From: Gammaproteobacteria bacterium
GTDB taxonomy: Bacteria > Pseudomonadota > Gammaproteobacteria > UBA4575
Direction: 5' to 3'
Length of the DNA stretch: 64,000 bases
NCBI GenBank assembly: GCA_026706595.1
Contig: JAPOYL010000009.1
Span: 86,687-150,686, forward strand
Part shown: positions 9,128-17,803 of the stretch, in pieces
Layout: each line of letters starts with the position of its first letter
Position numbering within the stretch: position 1 is the stretch's first letter
Position numbers and translations under genes: made by a program
The notes under the pieces: model-generated
Databases searched by the model: none
Seen by the model: the letters and a program-made list of their open reading frames with translations, nothing else
What the model was told of the DNA's origin: nothing

Positions 9128-10171
9128 TCAGCACTGCTGTGACACCTCAAGTGCCGATTGGCGTTCTTTTGCGGTCAGCTTTGAAATTTCTTCTGAACGA
9201 AGGTAAAACTTCTCGAAATCGCTGCCGCACGCCAGAAATAGCTGTTTGAAAAAAGGGACCTGATCCCGATACACAGCGATGACTCCCAGTTGCGCATTGT
9301 TCAATGGGCCCAACATCCATTTTTCGTAGCGTTGCAACAGATTGTTTGACTGTTTCAGGTTTTCGAAACGCTGCTGGAGAATACTGATCAGTTTTTGTTT
9401 TTCACTGCGCATCATCTCAACGGGAAGGCCGCTTTCATAAAGTTCATGGAATTCCTGTCTCGTATCAAGAATCAAGTTTGCGAAGGCCGCTTTCTGGGTC
9501 AACCAGTTTTCATACCTCAGCAGTTCATCTTGCCTTCCCTGTTGTTGCAGCCAGTGACGTATACCCAGTTCCTCTACCGCAGTAGCAAAGGATTCGTTGA
9601 AGGTAGAGTTGCTGTGCACATACAATTGCTGGTGTGCCAGTTCATGAAAGATGTAGGATGCTGTCGCGATTTCACCTTGGTTGAGCATGCTGCTGACCAG
9701 CGGGGCCAGAGTAGAGTAGGCTGGCACACCTGCTACGTATACATCCTGCCCTGTAGCCGCAAGCTTTGCGGCATAGGCCCTGGCCTTGTGTTTGTCAAAG
9801 TACCTGCGATACTGCATGCAGTCGACTGCCAGAAAGCACCATTTCTGTAGCGTGACCGAAAACTCGGGTGCGGCGAAAACATGCCATGCGACATAGCGTC
9901 TTTCCAGCTGGATATAACTGCGGTAACTCTCGTTTTCTGGAAGCATGAGATCGGTGCTCGCAAAGGTGCGCAGTTCCTGTGCTAGCACTAATTGTTCGAT
10001 AAGTTTTTTGTCGCGTGTAGAATCATTTACGATGTCGGCAATAGGCTCTTGTTTGGCCAGCAGGGCCAGGTGACCAGCAGTAGACTGGTGATAAAAGCCG
10101 ACCGTGCTGCAGCCTGTGAAGAAATTGACCAGTAAAACCAGAGTGAGCAACCGGCCGGAATTTGTCATCAT
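9128..10171 (-). CDS. Predicted zinc aminopeptidase lipoprotein (COG4324 family)
   Basis: A 347-residue protein with an N-terminal signal segment and a lipobox-like FFTGC (Cys21), so probably an envelope lipoprotein. HELAH (residues 176-180) followed by FNESFATAVEE (Glu193) is the gluzincin-type zinc site of the predicted aminopeptidase family PF10023. The remainder is mostly helical. Peptide substrate is unknown. It faces the NDUFA9-like gene tail to tail with no gap and is divergent from cca, 33 bases away, so the two start regions share a very short promoter region. Confidence 0.82.
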   Translation of the reverse strand: MMTNSGRLLTLVLLVNFFTGCSTVGFYHQSTAGHLALLAKQEPIADIVNDSTRDKKLIEQLVLAQELRTFASTDLMLPENESYRSYIQLERRYVAWHVFAAPEFSVTLQKWCFLAVDCMQYRRYFDKHKARAYAAKLAATGQDVYVAGVPAYSTLAPLVSSMLNQGEIATASYIFHELAHQQLYVHSNSTFNESFATAVEELGIRHWLQQQGRQDELLRYENWLTQKAAFANLILDTRQEFHELYESGLPVEMMRSEKQKLISILQQRFENLKQSNNLLQRYEKWMLGPLNNAQLGVIAVYRDQVPFFKQLFLACGSDFEKFYLRSEEISKLTAKERQSALEVSQQC

Positions 10172-10204
10172 GCATTCACGTTATCACAAACAACGGATGT
10201 GATT

Positions 10205-11368
10205 ATGGAGGTTTATCTAGTGGGCGGCGCTGTCCGCGATGAACTGTTGGGGTTGCCTGTCAAGGAACGGGACTGGGTAGTCGTCGGCTCCAGTGCCGAG
10301 GAAATGCTGAGTTTGGGATATCGCCAAGTCGGAAGGGATTTTCCGGTGTTCCTGCATCCGGAAACTGGTGAGGAATATGCTCTGGCCCGTACTGAACGGA
10401 AAAAAGGCCGCGGGTATTATGGATTTGAGGTGCATGCATCACCAGACGTCAGCCTGCAGGAAGACCTGCTCCGCCGTGACCTGACGATCAACGCCATGGC
10501 AAAAAGCCAGTCAGGAGACATCGTCGACCCCCATGGGGGACAATCGGATTTGAGAGCCCGGAGACTTCGCCACGTTTCTGCTGCATTTGTCGAGGACCCA
10601 CTTCGAATCCTGCGGGTTGCCCGTTTCGAGGCCAGGTTTGCAAGGCAGGGATTTGATATCGCGGATGAAACCATGCAGTTGATGCGCAGCATGGTCGGGA
10701 CGGGTGAGTTGCGGGAGATTTCTGCGGAGCGTATCTGGGACGAAACGCTGGGGGCGCTGGCTACAGACTCGCCTGGGATATTTTTTGTCACCCTGCACCG
10801 CCTGCAGGCGCTGGAGCAAATTCTTGGGGAGGTCGGGCTTGCATTTTCTGTCGAGTCCGCGCGCAACTCGGCATTGTTGGCACTGGAACGGATTTCCTCA
10901 TCGACGGACAAGCCGTGCGTGCGGCTTTCATCCCTGGTTGGAGGCCTCTATTTCCATCGGCGTGACGAGGACACGCAAGGGGTTTCGTACCTAGCCAGAC
11001 AGCCTGGGTTGCCGAGCGCGTGCAGGGAGCTGCTTGAACTCACCGTCGAGCTGCAGCATGCATGTCACGGTGTATTTGAACTGAATGCAGAGGCCTTGCT
11101 GGTCCTGTTGCGCAGGCTTGATGAGAGAAGAAGGCCGGAGCGATTTGCTGATCTGCTGCAGATATTTTCAGTGATTTTTATGAGTCTGGAGAAGGAAAAC
11201 CAGTACCCCCAGGCAGACTGGCTGCAGCTCGCATCAAAGCGAATCGAGGGGATTGATGTGCGCCAGTGGATCAGCGATGGAGTCAGGAAAGGAGAGGTCG
11301 CGGACAGGCTGGAACATGTCCGGTTGCAACTGTTACAGGAAATGATTGATGCAAGAGCTTTGTCCTGA
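10205..11368 (+). CDS. cca: CCA-adding tRNA nucleotidyltransferase
   Basis: Adds or repairs the 3' CCA end of tRNAs. A 387-residue class II enzyme: nucleotide-binding GGAVRDELLG (residues 7-16), metal-binding Glu21 and Asp23 in KERDWVVVG, and RDLTINAMA and RILRVARFEARF segments. Length is close to the short gammaproteobacterial form (412 in E. coli), but I see no clear C-terminal HD phosphohydrolase motif, so only the nucleotidyltransferase activity is predicted. ATG at 10205 is preceded in frame by a GTG two codons earlier. It converges with uppP, with 12 bases between the two stop codons. Confidence 0.94.
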   Translation: MEVYLVGGAVRDELLGLPVKERDWVVVGSSAEEMLSLGYRQVGRDFPVFLHPETGEEYALARTERKKGRGYYGFEVHASPDVSLQEDLLRRDLTINAMAKSQSGDIVDPHGGQSDLRARRLRHVSAAFVEDPLRILRVARFEARFARQGFDIADETMQLMRSMVGTGELREISAERIWDETLGALATDSPGIFFVTLHRLQALEQILGEVGLAFSVESARNSALLALERISSSTDKPCVRLSSLVGGLYFHRRDEDTQGVSYLARQPGLPSACRELLELTVELQHACHGVFELNAEALLVLLRRLDERRRPERFADLLQIFSVIFMSLEKENQYPQADWLQLASKRIEGIDVRQWISDGVRKGEVADRLEHVRLQLLQEMIDARALS

Positions 11369-11380
11369 TTCGGTTTGCTC

Positions 11381-12181
11381 TCACCAGTAAGCGTACAGCA
11401 GCACCATACCCAGCAACACCCTGTACAGCACGAACGGCAGCATGCCGATCTGGGCGATAAATTTTATAAACCAGTGTATGCAGAAAAAAGTCACTATGGC
11501 TGAGCATGCCAGAACGCCAAAACCAAAACTCCACCGGACGCTCGCTGCCCCCAGCACCGCTTGGTAAATGCCAAATACAGAGGCTGCAAAAATGGTCGGA
11601 ATGGCCAGCAAGAAAGAAAATCGTGCCGCTTCAACCCGTGTCAACCCAAGCCACATGGCTGCTGTTATGGTCACGCCTGAGCGGGAAGCTCCCGGAATGA
11701 GTGCGAAAGCCTGTGCAAAGCCTATCAGCAGGGCATCTGTCTTAGTCAATTGTCTCGTCATGCGCGTTTGACTGCCACGCCAATCGGCCAGCCATAGCAG
11801 CAGGCCGAAAAATATGGAGGTCACGGCAATGACAATTGCATCACGACTGTACTGGATCACGTAGGCATGGAAAAAAAGTGCCAGGACCAGGATGGGGAGC
11901 GTAGCCCACAGCAACAGCCAGGCGAGGTCTCTCGCCTCGCCATTTTCACCAGGCGTGCTGGCAGGTACGAATGCTTGCCCAAGCAGCTTGCCTAGGTCGT
12001 CGCGAAAATAGAACAGTACTGCCAGCAGGCTGCCAAGGTGCGCTGCGACGTCGATCACCAGGCCTTGGTCCTGCCAATCCATGAGGATAGGCAACAAGAC
12101 CAGGTGAGCGGAACTGGATATCGGCAGGAATTCTGTGAGGCCCTGTACTACGGCAAGTAAAAATGCGTGCAGGATTTCCAT
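11381..12181 (-). CDS. uppP: Undecaprenyl-diphosphatase
   Basis: Integral membrane enzyme that recycles undecaprenyl diphosphate, the lipid carrier of peptidoglycan synthesis. The 266-residue protein has seven to eight hydrophobic segments and both BacA/UppP motifs: QGLTEFLPISSSAHLVL near residue 13 and PGASRSGVTITA in the second half. Length agrees with the family (about 270). It lies 14 bases downstream of the MidA-like methyltransferase gene on the same strand, so the two are probably co-transcribed. Confidence 0.95.
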   Translation of the reverse strand: MEILHAFLLAVVQGLTEFLPISSSAHLVLLPILMDWQDQGLVIDVAAHLGSLLAVLFYFRDDLGKLLGQAFVPASTPGENGEARDLAWLLLWATLPILVLALFFHAYVIQYSRDAIVIAVTSIFFGLLLWLADWRGSQTRMTRQLTKTDALLIGFAQAFALIPGASRSGVTITAAMWLGLTRVEAARFSFLLAIPTIFAASVFGIYQAVLGAASVRWSFGFGVLACSAIVTFFCIHWFIKFIAQIGMLPFVLYRVLLGMVLLYAYW

Positions 12182-12195
12182 GACCTTCTGCCTGC

Positions 12196-13374
12196 TTAAA
12201 GCCGTGTGCGCATGTCGCGCAGGGTAAATCGGTCTGGCCCGTACTCAATGCCCTTGCCCAGAACCATGACCTGAAAACGTTCGCCCACTGCCGAGCCTAA
12301 AGTGAGCTGTTTCAGTTGTGCTATCTGTGCGACTTGCTCGGCTTGTGTTTCTCCAGCCGGTCTCCAGTCAAGCAGGTGGTTGGCCAGCATGAAATTTCGC
12401 TGTGAGCTGAAGGAAAGCACCCCCATCTGCAGGCGACCCGCTGCTTGGGCCAATGCAGAGAAATCTACATCGGCTGTGATGTCTTGGAGCCCCGGGTAGG
12501 CAAACAGGTTCTCTGCAACCCGATGCCGGAAATAGCTGCGCAACGTTCCCATGTGGCGTTGCGGGTGATAGTACTCACTTTGCGGGTAGCCGTAATCAAT
12601 CAGAAACATGATGCATTGCTCACAGCAACCTGACCAGGCCGCCAGTGTTTCTCCCAACTGGAGGCAGATTTCACTGCAATAGAGTTCACCGGCTGGCGGA
12701 CTGTCTAGCATGACCGTGAGATAGTCCAGTGCCACATCCAGCTCATAGGAGGGCTCTTGCACATGCCAGTCCAGCTCTCCTTGGTCCGTCAAGGTTACGC
12801 ATCGTTCATTGATGTGTCGCAAATCGGACACAAAACATTTGACCGGCAACGCATCCAGTACTTCGTTTGCGATGACAATGGCACTGCCGAGCTCTGCGTG
12901 CAAATCTGGCAGCCATTCCACTACGGACATGCTCTCGGGCATATGCTCCTCAAGCAGCTCTCGTTGGGCATTCCTCAGCGTCTCACTGGGTTCGAAAATA
13001 TAGTACTTGTGGGGTGCAGTTCCCCACACATGCAAGTAGCGGAGCATATCCAGTGCGAGCTGTCCGCGTCCCGCTCCTATCTCCAGAATGTTGCGTTGTT
13101 CATCATCCTGGATCAGCCCTGCACAGGCATGTGCAATGCAATATGCAAGATGGACCGATGAATCGGGTGCTGTGACGAAATCCCCATGCTTGCCGAAAAT
13201 AGGCTGCTGGGTGTGGTAGTAACCCACGGCAGGGTCGTGCAGTACCAGTTGCATGTACCGGTCAAAACCTATGCTTCCTCCCTGTGCATCAATTTCCTGG
13301 CCGAGGCGCTCCATACAGTTTTCGGTATGTTGCCGTTGTTCGGCGCTGAGTTCAGAAAAGGTTGGACGAGGCAT
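12196..13374 (-). CDS. SAM-dependent methyltransferase, MidA/NDUFAF7 family
   Basis: A 392-residue COG1565 protein. The N-terminal signature GSIGFDRYMQLVLHDPAVGYY and the segment FGKHGDFVTAP are typical of MidA (human NDUFAF7, which methylates an arginine in a complex I subunit). The SAM-binding motif is ILEIGAGRGQLALDML. In bacteria the target is unproven. The start MPRPTFSELSA at 13374 is chosen; upstream residues look non-coding. It is divergent from the pteridine reductase gene, with 57 bases between. Confidence 0.85.
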   Translation of the reverse strand: MPRPTFSELSAEQRQHTENCMERLGQEIDAQGGSIGFDRYMQLVLHDPAVGYYHTQQPIFGKHGDFVTAPDSSVHLAYCIAHACAGLIQDDEQRNILEIGAGRGQLALDMLRYLHVWGTAPHKYYIFEPSETLRNAQRELLEEHMPESMSVVEWLPDLHAELGSAIVIANEVLDALPVKCFVSDLRHINERCVTLTDQGELDWHVQEPSYELDVALDYLTVMLDSPPAGELYCSEICLQLGETLAAWSGCCEQCIMFLIDYGYPQSEYYHPQRHMGTLRSYFRHRVAENLFAYPGLQDITADVDFSALAQAAGRLQMGVLSFSSQRNFMLANHLLDWRPAGETQAEQVAQIAQLKQLTLGSAVGERFQVMVLGKGIEYGPDRFTLRDMRTRL

Positions 13375-13431
13375 TCTGTCTGTCCCGGTCAGGTATGCTA
13401 GAGTTCGCCGTTTGAACGGGTGTGAAGGATT

Positions 13432-14172
13432 GTGGTGGAAAATTCCAGGGTGGTCATGATTACAGGGGGTGCACGACGCATCGGTGCGGAACTTGTACGG
13501 CACCTACACCGCTCCGGCATGCGCATCATTCTACATTATTGCAATTCAGAAAGAGATGCCCGGCTACTGGCCGAAGAACTCAATGCGGCGCGTGCCGAGT
13601 CTGTGCAAATGCTGCAAGGCGACTTGACGGAATACTCAACCATACCGGACCTGATTGCCCAAGCCAGGGCATGCTTTAACCGCTTGGATGTTCTGATCAA
13701 CAATGCTTCCCTCTTTTGTCCGACAAGGGTCGATGAAATCGACGAAAACATCTGGGAAAAACTGGTTGGAATCAATCTTAAGGCGCCTTTGTATCTGACT
13801 CAGGCCATTGCCCCCCACCTGAAAGCCGTACGGGGCAGCATCATCAACATCGTTGACATTCATTCGGAGCGGCCTCTCAAGGGCCATTCTGTATATTCAA
13901 TCTCCAAAGCCGGACTGACAATGCTTACAAGGTCCATGGCACGCGAGCTGGCGCCGGAGATACGTGTCAACGGTATCGCACCGGGTGCAATCTTGTGGCC
14001 GGAAGGCGAGCATGATGTGACGATGCGCCAGGAAATCATCTCGCGTACTGCACTGAAGCATGAGGGCAAGCCTGGGGATATTGCAGATGCTGCATTGTTC
14101 TTGATCGAGCATGCGGACTACATCACCGGGCAAATCATTCCGGTAGACGGCGGGCGCACACTGAGTAACTAG
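13432..14172 (+). CDS. Pteridine reductase-like SDR (FolM type)
   Basis: Short-chain dehydrogenase of 246 residues with TGGARRIGAELVRHL, the TGxxRRxG variant typical of pteridine reductases, then NNASLF, catalytic YSISKAGL and a C-terminus ending in GGRTLSN. It probably reduces dihydromonapterin or dihydrobiopterin with NADPH. Start is uncertain: GTG at 13432 and GTG at 13435 are adjacent, the second having the better distance from AAGGA at 13425-13429; ATG at 13456 is also possible. Confidence 0.85.
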   Translation: MVENSRVVMITGGARRIGAELVRHLHRSGMRIILHYCNSERDARLLAEELNAARAESVQMLQGDLTEYSTIPDLIAQARACFNRLDVLINNASLFCPTRVDEIDENIWEKLVGINLKAPLYLTQAIAPHLKAVRGSIINIVDIHSERPLKGHSVYSISKAGLTMLTRSMARELAPEIRVNGIAPGAILWPEGEHDVTMRQEIISRTALKHEGKPGDIADAALFLIEHADYITGQIIPVDGGRTLSN

Positions 14173-14194
14173 AACCCCAGAGAAATCACGCAGG

Positions 14195-14938
14195 CTACCA
14201 GTAACTTTCCGTTGTGATATGCCCGGGACTGCGACGTAGATTTTTCTCGAGTCCTTTCTCTTTTAATGCGTTGCGCGTATCTACGAGCATGTCCGGGTTT
14301 CCGCAAAGCATTGTCTGTGAATACGCCGGGTCAAGTCCAAAACCCACTTTCTCTACCAGCATACAGTTCTCAATTGCTGCAGGGATGCGTCCTGACAGGG
14401 CAAAATCTGTATCCTCCCGGCTAACGAACGGAACCATCTGAAAACGACCATCAAATCTTTCACTGAACTTTTGTATGGTCTCCTGGTAGGTCAATTCCTT
14501 GGCAAAGCGAACCGCATGTACTAGCACGACCCGCTCGAACCGCTGCCAGACTTCATCGGATTTCAATATGGACAAAAAGGGGCCAAGCCCGGTACCTGTT
14601 GCAAACATCCAGATGTCCCTGCCGTCGGGTACTTCATTCAGGGTGAAGAATCCGTTTGCACGTTGATCAATCCAGACAGAATCGGATTCCTGCAAGGAGA
14701 ACAGCTTGGTTGACAGGGGGCCATGGCGGACTGTAATCGAGTAAAACTCATGGGTGTGTTCATGAGGGGCATTTACAAAGGAGTAGGGGCGCCCCACGAT
14801 CTGCTCATCGATTTCTAGGCCAAGGCGGCCATACTGGCCTGCAATAAAGGGGTCAATATCCGCTTCAACATGAAGCGAATATAGTACATCCGTCCAGTGC
14901 TTGTTTCTGACAACTTTGCCTTCGATCCAGTTGCTCAT
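14195..14938 (-). CDS. fpr: Ferredoxin-NADP(+) reductase
   Basis: FAD enzyme that moves electrons between NADPH and ferredoxin or flavodoxin. The 247-residue protein shows the FAD motif RPYSFVN, the NADP-binding GTGLGPFLSI and a C-terminus ITTESYW like E. coli Fpr (248 residues). The Rieske ferredoxin gene lies 62 bases upstream on the same strand and could be its redox partner. It converges with the pteridine reductase gene, 22 bases away. Confidence 0.93.
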   Translation of the reverse strand: MSNWIEGKVVRNKHWTDVLYSLHVEADIDPFIAGQYGRLGLEIDEQIVGRPYSFVNAPHEHTHEFYSITVRHGPLSTKLFSLQESDSVWIDQRANGFFTLNEVPDGRDIWMFATGTGLGPFLSILKSDEVWQRFERVVLVHAVRFAKELTYQETIQKFSERFDGRFQMVPFVSREDTDFALSGRIPAAIENCMLVEKVGFGLDPAYSQTMLCGNPDMLVDTRNALKEKGLEKNLRRSPGHITTESYW

Positions 14939-15000
14939 GTGATCCGGTGGTCAGGTTGATTTGTGGACGTAACATAGGGACTTGATACGGAAAAATCAAC

Positions 15001-15336
15001 TTATGAATCCTTGATGCTGTCCAGGCAGATTTCGATGCGGTCTTGGTTTATACGGACAGGGTATCTGCGCAGTGCTTCTGTGGCAGGTTCTTCCATCGGT
15101 TGCCCGCTACGGACGTTAAAACGGCTTCCATGCAGGGTGCAACTGACCAGCTCGCCTTTCAGGCAACCGAGGGAAAGTGAAGAGTCTTCATGCGTGCACA
15201 TATCATCAACGGCATATATTTTGCCTTCGACATTGGCAAGTAGAATGTCACCACGGTCAGTCATCACCTTTAAGGTATGTCCGGGCAACACCTGGGCAAG
15301 TGATGCAACATCAATATACTTGGCTTGCGAATCCAT
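15001..15336 (-). CDS. Rieske-type [2Fe-2S] ferredoxin
   Basis: A 111-residue soluble Rieske protein. Cys47-x-His49 and Cys66-x2-His69 (CTHEDS and CTLHGSRF) are the cluster ligands, with the FNVRSG segment that follows in ring-hydroxylating-dioxygenase ferredoxins. No oxygenase gene is nearby, so it may serve another electron-transfer job. Start MDSQAK at 15336 is chosen for family length. It is divergent from the small gene at 15384. Confidence 0.88.
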   Translation of the reverse strand: MDSQAKYIDVASLAQVLPGHTLKVMTDRGDILLANVEGKIYAVDDMCTHEDSSLSLGCLKGELVSCTLHGSRFNVRSGQPMEEPATEALRRYPVRINQDRIEICLDSIKDS

Positions 15337-15383
15337 GGAATTCAGGATCTGGAACGAACTGCTACACTGTGGAAAGACCAATC

Positions 15384-15623
15384 ATGCCGTACTTTGTTTA
15401 TAAAATCACATCCGGATCTGCCGGTGGGATCAAGGATCTTGAACTCATCGACAGCTTCGACGAATTCAAGCCGGCAAAGAAATTTGCACGGGAACAAAGA
15501 ACCGTTGTCGGCCAGGACAGCAGGACCGCAATCAAGATGATTTTCGCCAAGGATGAACTTGAGGCGGAACAGAGACTGCGTGAGCCACGCCATGCCCCCA
15601 TATTAAGGGAATGGGAGAAGTAG
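15384..15623 (+). CDS. Conserved hypothetical small protein, 79 residues
   Basis: Begins MPYFVYKI and is rich in charged residues, with an amphipathic helix in its C-terminal half (KDELEAEQRLRE) and no signal peptide or membrane segment. It looks like a soluble cytosolic protein. I do not recognise a characterised family. It starts 47 bases from the divergent Rieske gene and is followed after 60 bases by another unknown gene, then by the UDG-like gene, a run that may be one transcript. Confidence 0.65.
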   Translation: MPYFVYKITSGSAGGIKDLELIDSFDEFKPAKKFAREQRTVVGQDSRTAIKMIFAKDELEAEQRLREPRHAPILREWEK

Positions 15624-15683
15624 CCAGTCCGCAGCCCGTTTTTTCTGTAGCCGTGACCCGCCAGCAGCAGGGGAATTTGCTCA

Positions 15684-16166
15684 ATGGATGAATACCAGTA
15701 CAGAACCACGTACGAATCCATCAATCCCTACCGCTGCGTGTTCGAGAAGGCAATCAACTCACGTGTTTGCAGTTGCAGTAGGTCACATCGCTTCAACCTC
15801 GCGGACCGTGAGGGAGTAGCCTGCAATTCCCTGCCTCGAATGGAACGCTGTAACCACTTGCTGACCGAATTGCGCAAAAAGGCAAGATTTGCATTGCGTC
15901 GCCGCGAAGTGAGCCAGACACTGGCGCATGCAGATGAGATCAAGATACAAAACGGGGGCATGCTGGGACTGCAGTTGCAGGTTGACCAAAGTCATACACA
16001 GACCGTGAAGGACATAGACTCGTTGATCCACCGGGCGGAAAGTCAGTTTGATGGAATCAATGGTTTCCCGTACTCGCAACTCATGCAGGGGATCATCGCA
16101 TACCGCGCCCGCTCACATCGCCACCGCTCCCGGACACGGAAAAAAAGCAAGGATCCTGTGGACTGA
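15684..16166 (+). CDS. Hypothetical protein, 160 residues
   Basis: A basic, mostly helical soluble protein. The N-terminal third has several cysteines (Cys18, Cys29, Cys31, Cys47, Cys56) including CSCSRSH, then a helix-rich segment with many Leu/Arg (ELRKKARFALRRREV) and a very basic tail (RSHRHRSRTRKKSK). The tail and the one-base overlap (TGATG) with the following UDG-like gene suggest a nucleic-acid-associated role, but that is inference. The family is not recognised. Confidence 0.65.
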   Translation: MDEYQYRTTYESINPYRCVFEKAINSRVCSCSRSHRFNLADREGVACNSLPRMERCNHLLTELRKKARFALRRREVSQTLAHADEIKIQNGGMLGLQLQVDQSHTQTVKDIDSLIHRAESQFDGINGFPYSQLMQGIIAYRARSHRHRSRTRKKSKDPVD

Positions 16167-16756
16167 TGGCAAGGGCCACGAGACTGGACAGGTTGCTGGC
16201 AGAAGTCAGGGCCTGCCGCGTCTGTGAGCCTGAGTTGCCATTGGGTCCGAAGCCGGTCTTGCGAGCCAAGCGCAGTGCACGGATACTGGTGATGGGCCAG
16301 GCGCCTGGCATTAGGGTGCACAAGACCGGCATACCCTGGAATGATGCAAGTGGCAAGCGCTTGCGTCAGTGGATGGATCTCGACGAGAGTGTGTTCTACG
16401 ATGCACAGAGGATTGCCATAATCCCAATGGGTTTTTGTTATCCTGGCACCGGTCGGTCAGGTGATTTGCCGCCGCGCAAGGAATGTGCGGAATTATGGCA
16501 TCAGCGGCTGTTGTCCCTGTTGCCGAAAATCCAGCTTGCACTGTTGGTCGGGCGGTATGCGCAAAAACACTACCTGACGGATCTTTGCCCCACGCTTGCT
16601 GAAACCGTTCGGCAAAGGGAAAGATACGGTCCCCTGTATTTTCCACTTCCGCATCCTTCACCGCGAAACATCGGGTGGCTGAAGAAAAACCGCTGGTTCG
16701 AGGCCGAGGCGGTTCCACAATTACGCAAGAAAATCCAGGCGGCCTTGCGCAGCTAG
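16166..16756 (+). CDS. Uracil-DNA glycosylase superfamily protein
   Basis: A 196-residue member of the UDG superfamily. The first motif is MGQAPGIRVHKTGIPWND (catalytic loop region) and the second HPSPRN, the pair that flanks the uracil pocket in COG1573-like families. Cys17 and Cys20 (CRVC) sit where iron-sulfur UDGs have their first cysteines, but the later pair is not obvious, so cluster binding is unsure. It probably acts in base excision repair; in-vivo substrate is unknown. It is translationally coupled to the preceding gene and converges with the CbbQ-like gene. Confidence 0.82.
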   Translation: MARATRLDRLLAEVRACRVCEPELPLGPKPVLRAKRSARILVMGQAPGIRVHKTGIPWNDASGKRLRQWMDLDESVFYDAQRIAIIPMGFCYPGTGRSGDLPPRKECAELWHQRLLSLLPKIQLALLVGRYAQKHYLTDLCPTLAETVRQRERYGPLYFPLPHPSPRNIGWLKKNRWFEAEAVPQLRKKIQAALRS

Positions 16757-16811
16757 AATATGGCCAACCGGACGGGAGACCGGACTGTCAGTTATTGATG
16801 GATTGATAACG

Positions 16812-16828
16812 CACCGGAAAGTCCGGTG
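16812..16828. other. Inverted repeat between convergent UDG-like and CbbQ-like genes
   Basis: CACCGGA (16812-16818) and TCCGGTG (16822-16828) pair perfectly around AAG. It lies in the 84-base gap between two convergent stop codons, the usual place of a bidirectional terminator. Neither side has a T-run, so the terminator reading is weak. Confidence 0.3.
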
Positions 16829-16840
16829 GCGCTGGATGTT

Positions 16841-17653
16841 TCAAAATACAGAAGAACTCAATTCGTTTACTGCGATCAGCATTTCTGTGTCATCCGTAAG
16901 GGCCTGTGATATGGAGCTTGCACAGGCAGTGACCGGCGCTACCCCTTGCACCATGAGCTTTGCGGCATGGACGAGCAGGCGTGTACTGGCCCCTTCATCC
17001 AAGCCTCCGCCCTTGAGATTGCGCGTCATCTGGGCAAATTTAACGAGCTGTTTGGCAGTCTCGCTGTCCACACCGGTTTCCTTCTCGACAATTTTCTGTT
17101 CGACGGCGGCATCCGGGTAGTCAAATTCAAGTGCGACAAATCGTTGACGTGTGCTCTGCTTCAAATCTTTCAGAACGCTCTGATAGCCTGGATTGTATGA
17201 AATGGCCATGCAGAACTCGGGGGGTGCTTCGAGCAGTTCTCCCAGTTTTTCCATCGGCAACACACGGCGGTCATCACATAAGGGATGAATGACCACGGTC
17301 GTGTCCTTTCGTGCTTCAACAATCTCGTCGAGGTAACAGATACTGCCCGCGCGAACAGCACGCGCAAGCGGCCCGTCCACCCACACCGTCTCGCCTCCGG
17401 TGACGAGGTAGCGGCCCACCAGGTCAGAGGCCGTCAGATCGTCATGGCATGACACGGTTATCAGCGGGCATTTGATTCGCCAGCTCATGTACTCCATGAA
17501 GCGGGTTTTACCGCAGCCTGTGGGACCCTTGAGCAGGACGGGAAGCTGGTTGTTGTAAGCCGCCTCGAATACCTCAATCTCTTTGCCGATGGGCTCGTAA
17601 TAGGGTTCTTTCTCGACGAAATATTCTTCTGGCTTGAAGGACTTTGCTTTCAT
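16841..17653 (-). CDS. CbbQ/NirQ/NorQ-type AAA+ ATPase
   Basis: MoxR-class AAA+ ATPase of 270 residues. Walker A GPTGCGKT (43-50), the pore-region segment DLVGRYL, Walker [11 protein letters not shown] (105 on), sensor 1 ISYNPGYQ (151 on), the arginine finger region STRQRFVAL and the C-terminal [11 protein letters not shown] segment are present. Relatives with a VWA partner (CbbO, NorD) remodel RuBisCO or nitric oxide reductase. Here it lies 150 bases after aprA on the same strand, so APS reductase or another sulfur enzyme is a plausible client. No CbbO/NorD gene is adjacent. The start [11 protein letters not shown] at 17653 is chosen by family similarity. Confidence 0.88.
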   Translation of the reverse strand: MKAKSFKPEEYFVEKEPYYEPIGKEIEVFEAAYNNQLPVLLKGPTGCGKTRFMEYMSWRIKCPLITVSCHDDLTASDLVGRYLVTGGETVWVDGPLARAVRAGSICYLDEIVEARKDTTVVIHPLCDDRRVLPMEKLGELLEAPPEFCMAISYNPGYQSVLKDLKQSTRQRFVALEFDYPDAAVEQKIVEKETGVDSETAKQLVKFAQMTRNLKGGGLDEGASTRLLVHAAKLMVQGVAPVTACASSISQALTDDTEMLIAVNELSSSVF

Positions 17654-17803
17654 TGGGATAGAAGGACCTGATCCTGCGGAAGGGACTGACCCTACCGGTT
17701 CTCGGACCAGTTCGCAAGCATCTAAATTCCGTCGGCACACACAAGTCGCAGGCACGACCTGTGTGTCCAGGAGGAAACGATTCTGACGGACTTGGCGGGT
17801 TGC

